20,931 nucleotides of DNA from Lewinella sp039816955. Lineage in GTDB: Bacteria > Bacteroidota > Bacteroidia > Chitinophagales > Saprospiraceae. Below the pieces are notes generated by a model, which saw nothing but the letters and a program-made list of their open reading frames with translations, was not told where the DNA came from and did no database searches. Positions 15,801-20,931 of this stretch are shown in pieces. The stretch lies in NCBI GenBank assembly GCA_039816955.1, contig JBCBWU010000128.1, positions 1-20,931 on the forward strand, given 5' to 3'. The number at the start of each line of letters is the position of its first letter. Positions within the stretch are counted from its first letter, which is position 1. The position numbers and the translations under genes are program-made.

Positions 15801-16195
15801 CAATCAACAGCGCGCTGGATAGACTTACGCAACTGCGCCCCGTCTCCTTTCGCTATAACGAAAAAACGGGCTACGACTCCACTGCGCTAGCCACCACTTT
15901 CCACGGCTTCATTGCCCAGGAGCTACAAGCGATATTTCCCGAAATGGTGGGTGACGTACAACTTAATGGAGATACTTATCTGGATGCTAATCTATCGTCT
16001 TTACCGGTATACTTGGTGAAAGCAATGCAAGAGCAACAAGTGCTTATTGACGCATTGATGGAAGTGAACCAGACACAGCAGGCAGAAATCGAAACCTTAC
16101 AGGCACAGGTAGCCAAAATTGATCAGCTGGAAGTCATGCTACAGCAGATGCAAGACGCTTCCGCAACACACCCTACCATTTCTTCCAACAATTAA
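12887..16195 (+). CDS. Secreted fibrous protein: YadA-like head repeats, S74 chaperone
   Basis: A 1102-residue secreted protein, first of three tandem paralogues. Signal peptide (residues 1-24, ending LRAQ), then the Bacteroidota conserved N-terminal region VAINSSGETPDSTAMLDISS. Around residues 180-310 is an unrecognised beta-rich module (WQSFTSSEDGILSQ ... YLGGRSSRHP). Thirteen 14-residue repeats of LGxxTxASGxxATA type fill residues 429-610, matching YadA-like head repeats that form trimeric beta-prisms. A VGIGT-DQPDAKLDIDGELLLSG module follows at about 720-835. The C-terminal peptidase S74 domain starts at SDRRLKQNI with S962 and K967 in the dyad positions of endosialidase chaperones, followed by a coiled coil (about 1045-1090). 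It probably trimerises and self-cleaves before S962. Three in-frame ATGs lie close together; 12887 gives the clearest signal peptide, 12866 being possible. Confidence 0.85.
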   Translation: MKNKIIITGLLCLFWLLPNDFLRAQVAINSSGETPDSTAMLDISSTDKGLLTPRMTTTQREMISSPATGLLVFDTTQNSFWYYSEGWKQIPSSKLKFPTGLGDSTQVLSSDGHGNLYWGDNEDAQNIYLANDSLWITNGDTISLSYLKDASQLYLIANNTPPILDVAQESTTAWGMSNNREWQSFTSSEDGILSQIDIRLFGNFDDPGFFYLVKGQGFQTDTLLVLDSIDLNFNWNTLQLDTFNTRLEKDEVYTFIVGEYNSTFGIYYASNNPYLGGRSSRHPNLDYVFRTYIRPDTIVNNIFQVNTTTEQYGMTLSALDTLYFTNGTYQTTALPNPSGTNNQILTIDENGSITWDTLINISSAFDSQNGLTASLNNNDNFVFGANSLNHSAGAEYKFFFDQGQGAFRVGLITNENWNTDSLGLSSFATGADTKASGDYSIALGTQTTATAFAATALGAETTASGLGAFAAGNQTVASGSGAIALGSETSASKLGATALGTATDASEIGATAIGNNSTASGLNSTALGFETVASGENATAFGAITSAEGLAATAFGSETTASGTYATAFGSSNEASGTLSTAFGYLSIASGGGATSLGLGTKAPSYAETAIGAYNTNYTPNATTTFDSNDRLFVVGNGTGFGNQSDALSVYKNGNMELNGALTINDNYTFPTVDGTAGQVLSTDGAGNVSWVSGGSDNLGSHTATQNIQLAGNWLSNDGGNEGISIDNTGNVGIGTDQPDAKLDIDGELLLSGSILDMGLITELETTAPIMNMALNVLTPSVDASRLGGMFRIDSRNQSDDPLFQWIEKPVGSSTANAANLLMSLDNTGLKMKRSLQLSGNWLSNDGGSEGLSINNDGIVNTSSHLGIGGHLTAQNYIGIGNDGQSLTLAADELNNRIILDVGGSGHSGDAIVLGELGTGSKNPVLMQGNLAVGTLSPPANYKLVVNGQPAANGFTQFTNYSDRRLKQNIQPINSALDRLTQLRPVSFRYNEKTGYDSTALATTFHGFIAQELQAIFPEMVGDVQLNGDTYLDANLSSLPVYLVKAMQEQQVLIDALMEVNQTQQAEIETLQAQVAKIDQLEVMLQQMQDASATHPTISSNN
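14171..14716 (+). repeat. Thirteen 42-bp units encoding YadA-like head repeats
   Basis: Within the first surface-protein gene, 13 consecutive 14-residue units, for example LGAETTASGLGAFA and FGSETTASGTYATA. Consensus is [LFI]G-x-x-T-x-A-S-G-x-x-A-T-A. DNA sequences of the units have diverged, so the array is old and held by protein structure rather than freshly expanded. Confidence 0.85.
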
Positions 16196-16207
16196 GCAAT
16201 CTCAGTC

Positions 16208-19200
16208 ATGTATACCATACGATATTTTCTATTATCAACACTGTTGATACTGGTCTTTAGTCACTTTATCGTGGCACAGGTGGCCATCAATGTAGATGGT
16301 AACGAACCAGACTCATCAGCCATGCTCGATATCAGCAGTACGGATAAGGGCCTACTGACACCGCGCATGACAACCGCGCAACGCGAAATGATCAGCAGTC
16401 CTGCCACTGGATTGCTTGTATTTGATACGACTACCGAAAGCTTCTGGGTTTACGCCACAGAATGGCAGGAAATCACTGCTGATAATTTGGGCGATCACAA
16501 GGCCACCGAAAACATCCAACTGCAAGGCTATTTCCTCTCTAATGATGGAGAAGATGAGGGTATTATGATTAATGATGAGGGGCGGGTTGGTATCAATATT
16601 ACACCAGAGGACCACCTCACGGTAGCCCTAGACCTAACTGAGATTACTACGGCAGAACACATAACGCCCACCACACAAATCTATGTTGGTACTTTACCTA
16701 GCTGGCAGTCATTCACCGCCAGCTCTGACGGAGTACTCTCTAAAGTACGAATTCAATACGATGGCCAAATTGATGGCTCAGGCTCTCGCGTGCTTAGTAT
16801 TTACCAAGGTGAAGGAACGGAAGGAATGCTTCTAGGATCTACAACAGTGGAGGTGGTAAACCAACCAGACCAACGGTACGATGTCGTATTCGAATTTACC
16901 GATAGTGAAATTATTATTTTAGCCCATCAGGTATACACCTTCCATCTCGATAGTCGAGTCGGTGTAGGATTCACACAAGGAAATCAATATCCTGATGGTC
17001 TCAACTTTGGTGGTGATGGAGATCGAGATTTGAACTTTACAGTATCAGCACTCAATCGCAACACTTTCACTGTGGGGGACAGCGGCGTGGTAGTCAATAA
17101 TTATCGCCTTCCCTATTCAGATGGTACGCCAAATCAAGTTTTAATAACCGATGGAGCTGGTAATACTTCCTGGTCCTCAGAAATTACAAGAACAATCATT
17201 GATGATGACCATGATACTAAAGTTATGGCTGAAAATCAACCAAACGAAGACGCTATCCGGTTCGAGGTAGACAGTACAGAAGTCTTGGTTATCCATGAAC
17301 AGCTGACACAACTGAATACGGATTTCTTTATTGGACTGAATGGATTTGCAGGTGCAAGTATCCGATCAATAAATATTCAAGCGGTAGGAATTTTTTCCAG
17401 TTTTGGTTCAGCGGGTCCGGCTTGGCAATCATTCACCGCCGAAGAGGACGGAAAGTTAGATTTTATCCAGCTAAAATATGCCGAATCACCTGATACTATC
17501 TACAATTTTGTGCTTTACCAAGGAGAAGGAGAATCCGGACAGCCAATTGGTACTGCTACCTTAAACTACCCCAACGAAAACACTTGGAATAATATCGACT
17601 TTAGTACGCAGGACATCACCTTGGAACAGGGACAAAAATATACCCTCTGGGCCGATTCTAAACTAAAATGGACGCTCGACAACGGTGATCTTTATGCCGG
17701 TGGCCGATCGAGTTTCGACCCTTTATTTGATAATGAATTAAGAGTCTATCTCTTCCCAATCGAGCCGGCTTTTGCCGTTAGGTCCGGTACCGTTACCGCC
17801 AATGCTTTCGTAGGTGATGGCGCTGGCCTCACTAATGTTCCCGGAGATGATCTAGGTACCCACGAAGCAAATCAAAACCTACGTTTATCTGGTAACTGGC
17901 TATCCAATGACGGTGGCAATGAGGGTATTAATATAGATAACAGCGGAAATGTAGGCATTGGTACCAATCAACCCAGCGCTAAACTGGATATCGATGGCGA
18001 ACTGATCCTCTCTGGCTCTATCCTTGATATGGGTTTGGTTACAGAATTGGAAACTTCCGCCCCCATTATGAATATGGCCTTGAATGCGTTTACGCCTAGC
18101 GTTGATGCTAGCCGACTAGGAGGGATGTTCAGAATAGATAGTCGTAATCAGAGTGATGATCCCCTTTTTCAATGGATTGAAAAACCAGTTGGGTCAAGTA
18201 CCAGCACCGCCAATGATCTGTTGATGACACTGGACCGATCGGGTCTACAAGTAAATGGTACAATTAGCGCTAGCAAGTACACTGGTACTGGCAATAACGG
18301 TATTAGCATTGATAATACGGGCAATGTAGGCATCGGCACCGACCAACCTGATGCTAAGCTGGATATTGATGGCGAACTCCTCTTGAGTGGTTCCATCCTG
18401 GACATGGGTTTGATCACCGAACTAGAGACCACTAATCCAATTATGAATATGGCACTCAACGTCCTTACGCCCAGTGTGGATATTAGTCGACTAGGGGGGG
18501 TGTTTAGAATCGATAGCCGTGACCAAAATAACGATCCTCTTTTTCAATGGATTGAAAAACCCGTAGGAATAGGTACGCCTACGCTTTCCGATCTGCTCAT
18601 GACACTCGATGATTCGGGCTTAAAAGTAAACCGACCGGTCAATATCACCGGTACACTGGGTGTAGGTGGGCATATCACTGCCCAAAACTACTTAGCCATC
18701 AACAATAATGGCCTAAACTTAACGCTGGCCAGCGACGAACCCAACAACCGAATTATCCTGGACGCAGGCGGCAGCGGGCATAGTAACGCAGCTATCGTCT
18801 TGGGTGAAGTAGGTACCGGCAGTGCAAATCCAGTACTGATGAAAGGTAATTTGGGCGTTGGCACTTTTTCCGCCCCCCAAAAACTCAGCGTCGGTGTACA
18901 GGGAGACGGCACTCGAGGGGTTGCCAATGATTGGGACACCTGGTCGGATCAGCGCCTCAAACGAGACTTCGTAGAACTCAGTGATCCACTTGAAAAACTC
19001 CAAGCCATCAACGGCTACTACTATTACTGGACGGAAGACAAAGCGGACCAAACGCGACAAGTGGGAGTCATTGCCCAAGAGATAGAGGCTGTACTTCCAG
19101 AGCTCGTGACGAACAACCCAGACGGCTACAAATCGGTAGACTATTCCAAATTAACCGCATTACTCATTGAAGTGAATCAGGCACAGGAAGAAAAAATAGC

Positions 19201-19351
19201 CTCACAGGGCCAAAAACTAGAGCAGCAACAAGAACAGATCAAAGCGCTTCAGGCGCAAGTTGCCAGAATTGACCGCTTGGAGGTCACGCTACAGCAACTG
19301 CAAGAACAAATTCAGACGTCGACTTCCCAAACAATTTCTTCCCACAACTAA
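16208..19351 (+). CDS. Secreted fibrous protein with doubled modules and S74 chaperone
   Basis: A 1047-residue paralogue of the preceding protein. Signal peptide MYTIRYFLLSTLLILVFSHF ending at VAQ, then the same conserved N-terminal region. It has no YadA-like repeats. Instead it carries two copies of the QSFT beta module (about 165-275, WQSFTASSDGVLSK; about 405-520, WQSFTAEEDGKLDF) and two copies of the VGIGT/DIDGELLLSGSILDMG module (about 570-683 and 697-808). The S74 chaperone follows with S913 and K918 in SDQRLKRDF, then KSVDYSKLTALLIE and a C-terminal coiled coil (about 985-1035). Family knowledge says this domain drives trimer folding and then cuts itself off before the serine; both catalytic residues are present. 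Spacing of 12 bases from the gene upstream and 12 to the gene downstream indicates one transcript. Ligand and surface anchor are unknown, and no type IX secretion tail was seen. Confidence 0.85.
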   Translation: MYTIRYFLLSTLLILVFSHFIVAQVAINVDGNEPDSSAMLDISSTDKGLLTPRMTTAQREMISSPATGLLVFDTTTESFWVYATEWQEITADNLGDHKATENIQLQGYFLSNDGEDEGIMINDEGRVGINITPEDHLTVALDLTEITTAEHITPTTQIYVGTLPSWQSFTASSDGVLSKVRIQYDGQIDGSGSRVLSIYQGEGTEGMLLGSTTVEVVNQPDQRYDVVFEFTDSEIIILAHQVYTFHLDSRVGVGFTQGNQYPDGLNFGGDGDRDLNFTVSALNRNTFTVGDSGVVVNNYRLPYSDGTPNQVLITDGAGNTSWSSEITRTIIDDDHDTKVMAENQPNEDAIRFEVDSTEVLVIHEQLTQLNTDFFIGLNGFAGASIRSINIQAVGIFSSFGSAGPAWQSFTAEEDGKLDFIQLKYAESPDTIYNFVLYQGEGESGQPIGTATLNYPNENTWNNIDFSTQDITLEQGQKYTLWADSKLKWTLDNGDLYAGGRSSFDPLFDNELRVYLFPIEPAFAVRSGTVTANAFVGDGAGLTNVPGDDLGTHEANQNLRLSGNWLSNDGGNEGINIDNSGNVGIGTNQPSAKLDIDGELILSGSILDMGLVTELETSAPIMNMALNAFTPSVDASRLGGMFRIDSRNQSDDPLFQWIEKPVGSSTSTANDLLMTLDRSGLQVNGTISASKYTGTGNNGISIDNTGNVGIGTDQPDAKLDIDGELLLSGSILDMGLITELETTNPIMNMALNVLTPSVDISRLGGVFRIDSRDQNNDPLFQWIEKPVGIGTPTLSDLLMTLDDSGLKVNRPVNITGTLGVGGHITAQNYLAINNNGLNLTLASDEPNNRIILDAGGSGHSNAAIVLGEVGTGSANPVLMKGNLGVGTFSAPQKLSVGVQGDGTRGVANDWDTWSDQRLKRDFVELSDPLEKLQAINGYYYYWTEDKADQTRQVGVIAQEIEAVLPELVTNNPDGYKSVDYSKLTALLIEVNQAQEEKIASQGQKLEQQQEQIKALQAQVARIDRLEVTLQQLQEQIQTSTSQTISSHN
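17918..18627 (+). repeat. Two tandem copies of a ~113-residue module
   Basis: Copy one (about 17918-18254) encodes SGNVGIGTNQPSAKLDIDG onward; copy two (about 18295-18627) encodes TGNVGIGTDQPDAKLDIDG onward, both ending near LLMTLD-SGL-VN. At DNA level copy two is closer to the equivalent module in the first surface-protein gene (15046-15380) than to its own neighbour, including 62 identical bases. Confidence 0.8.
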
Positions 19352-19363
19352 GAACACTCAGTC

Positions 19364-20931
19364 ATGAATACCATGCGATATTTTCTTTTATCAACACTGT
19401 TGATACTGGCCTTTAGTCACTTTACGGTGGCGCAGGTAGCTATCAATGCGGATGGTAGTACACCGGACCCCACTGCGATGCTGGATATCAGCAGCACTGA
19501 AAAAGGGATACTAATACCCCGAATGACTACAAGTGAACGAACGATAATCACTACTCCTGCCACTGGCCTGCTCGTTTACGATACAGATACCGGCAGCTTT
19601 TGGTACTACGAAAATAGCCAGTGGCAAGAGATCAGTACCTCTGCGGGGGCGTTCATCACCTCCGATGACCTCACGAGGTCGATCAATCACACTGATGATT
19701 TTGTCTTTGGCGCTGACAACCTGGATATCAATAGTGCGATCAACGGCAATGAAGTAAAGTTCTTTTTTGATAAAAGCTCAGCAGCTTTCCGCGCTGGTAG
19801 TATCAATACCGATGATTGGAATCAGGACAGTCTTGGGTTTGCTTCTGTGGCAATGGGCGAAAACCCCAAAGCAAGCGGTTTAAACGCCGTAGCACTAGGA
19901 TTTGAAACCCACGCCGGTGGTACTACTTCAACTGCCTTAGGAAGTCAAGCGGTGGCCTCGGGTACATCTTCCGTAGCAATGGGAGAAGAATCGCTGGCCG
20001 AAGGGGCCTTCTCTTTAGCGGCCGGTGCTGAGGGACAGGCGCTCGGCAATTACTCCAGCGCAATCGGACTAGGAAATATTGCTGCCGCAAATCACAGCAC
20101 CGCCATTGGAACCGCAAACATAGCAAGCGGCGAATATGCTACCACACTGGGGCGCTTCAATCAAGCGAGTGGAAGTTCCGCTACAGCATTTGGTTATCAG
20201 TGTGCAGCAAGCGGAATTTATTCTACGGCCTTTGGCACCAGAAATGAGGCCTTTTCCTTTGGAGAAACCAGCCTTGGAATTTTTAGCACCAGGTATAATC
20301 CCAGTTCCGCCACGGCGATCCACGCAAGTGATCGGCTATTGGTTGTCGGTAATGGCACGAGTGAACTTAACCGGTCGGATGCATTGCGCATTTACAAGAA
20401 TGGCAATATGGAACTCAATGGGGCTTTCACTATCAACAATGCCTTCACGTTTCCTACTACCGACGGTAACGCAGGTCAAGTCCTTTCCACAAACGGCAGC
20501 GGTGGTGTTGCCTGGACATCCATACCGATAGACGATGATCAAGGAGTAGATCGATTTCAGCTCACGAACACTAGCCTACGGCTATCATTAGAAAACGATG
20601 GGGAGAACGACTATACCGTTGATTTAGCTCCACTAAAAGATAACTTAGGCAACCATAACGCAACGCAGAACCTCAACTTAGCTGGTAATAGCGTTACCAA
20701 CGGAGGAACAATCAACGCAGCAAATTTCGTCGGTGATGGCTCCGCACTTACTAATGTCCCAACGGATAACTTAGGCAACCATACCGCTACACAAAACCTC
20801 AACTTGGCTAATAATAACATTACCAACGCAGGAACAGTCAACGCAGCAAACTTCGTCGGCGATGGCTCCGCGCTCACTAATGTCCCAACGGATAACTTAG
20901 GCAACCATACCGCTACGCAGAGTCTCAACTT
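19364..20931 (+). CDS. Third secreted fibrous paralogue, C-terminus outside window
   Basis: A plus-strand reading frame open from ATG 19364 to the right edge (522 codons visible, no stop). Signal peptide MNTMRYFLLSTLLILAFSHF ending at VAQ, almost the same as in the gene before, then VAINADGSTPDPTAMLDISS. Residues 164-303 form ten 14-residue YadA-like head repeats (19853-20272; for example FGYQCAASGIYSTA). After a linker with SDRLLVVGNGTSE and GAFTINNAFTFPTTDGNAG, a 42-residue tandem repeat begins at 20639. By analogy with its two paralogues it should end in an S74 chaperone outside the window. It shares architecture with the first gene (head repeats) but its signal peptide with the second, consistent with mosaic evolution. 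Confidence 0.85.
   Translation, partial: MNTMRYFLLSTLLILAFSHFTVAQVAINADGSTPDPTAMLDISSTEKGILIPRMTTSERTIITTPATGLLVYDTDTGSFWYYENSQWQEISTSAGAFITSDDLTRSINHTDDFVFGADNLDINSAINGNEVKFFFDKSSAAFRAGSINTDDWNQDSLGFASVAMGENPKASGLNAVALGFETHAGGTTSTALGSQAVASGTSSVAMGEESLAEGAFSLAAGAEGQALGNYSSAIGLGNIAAANHSTAIGTANIASGEYATTLGRFNQASGSSATAFGYQCAASGIYSTAFGTRNEAFSFGETSLGIFSTRYNPSSATAIHASDRLLVVGNGTSELNRSDALRIYKNGNMELNGAFTINNAFTFPTTDGNAGQVLSTNGSGGVAWTSIPIDDDQGVDRFQLTNTSLRLSLENDGENDYTVDLAPLKDNLGNHNATQNLNLAGNSVTNGGTINAANFVGDGSALTNVPTDNLGNHTATQNLNLANNNITNAGTVNAANFVGDGSALTNVPTDNLGNHTATQSLN
20639..20931 (+). repeat. 126-bp tandem repeat encoding 42-residue units
   Basis: Units begin at 20639, 20765 and 20891, each starting DNLGNHTATQNLNL and running through NAANFVGDGSALTNVPT. 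The third is cut by the window edge. DNA between the first two complete units is highly similar, so the array is young and its copy number may vary. Confidence 0.9.

Noticed and set aside
12887..20931. Prophage tail-fibre region
   Set aside because: S74 domains are common in phage fibres, but all three proteins have signal peptides and a Bacteroidota N-terminal region, and no capsid, portal, integrase or lysis gene is nearby.

Overview
The window looks like chromosomal DNA of a Bacteroidota bacterium, most likely a marine Saprospiria/Lewinella-type organism. The phylum call rests on a lipoprotein with an acidic export-type tail after its lipobox, a one-piece hybrid histidine kinase / response regulator / AraC protein, near absence of Shine-Dalgarno sites, and large secreted proteins that start with the Bacteroidota 'AMLDISSTDKGLLTPRMT' region and end in a peptidase S74 chaperone. 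The finer placement is inference. No rRNA, tRNA, CRISPR array, insertion sequence or phage structural gene was seen.

Left part (1-7660). A truncated surface lipoprotein gene on the minus strand diverges from a tight four-gene plus-strand operon (568-4674). The operon encodes a small His-rich membrane protein, a PheA/TfdB-type FAD aromatic monooxygenase, a membrane-anchored fumarylacetoacetate-hydrolase (FAH) family protein whose start overlaps the previous stop, and a membrane-anchored protein of LolA-like appearance. Next come a Crp/Fnr-type regulator with two palindromes upstream, and a 707-residue protein that appears to fuse a PhlG-like C-C hydrolase (the diacetylphloroglucinol hydrolase family) to a berberine-bridge-type flavin oxidase keeping both covalent FAD anchors. 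Ring hydroxylation, oxidase chemistry and two kinds of C-C bond hydrolysis under one nearby regulator suggest breakdown or detoxification of an acylated polyphenol. This is the best candidate for an undescribed system here.

Middle (7661-12836). Behind the fusion gene lies a diverged tandem copy of its last codons and its 3' flank. The copied coding end is a pseudogene, yet the hairpin that follows it has stayed paired through base changes. Then come a four-helix membrane protein, an arylsulfatase-like enzyme with a C-terminal membrane anchor, a hybrid sensor/AraC regulator four bases downstream, a cluster of 11-base repeats, and a small two-helix membrane protein.

Right part (12887-20931). 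Three large paralogous secreted proteins stand in tandem, the last cut by the window edge, with equal 12-base gaps. Ends are conserved and middles differ: YadA-like 14-residue head repeats (first and third), an unrecognised QSFT module (one copy in the first, two in the second), repeated domains nearly identical in DNA between genes, and 42-residue tandem repeats (third). They look like a recombining set of fibrous surface proteins that use a phage-tail-type self-cleaving chaperone.
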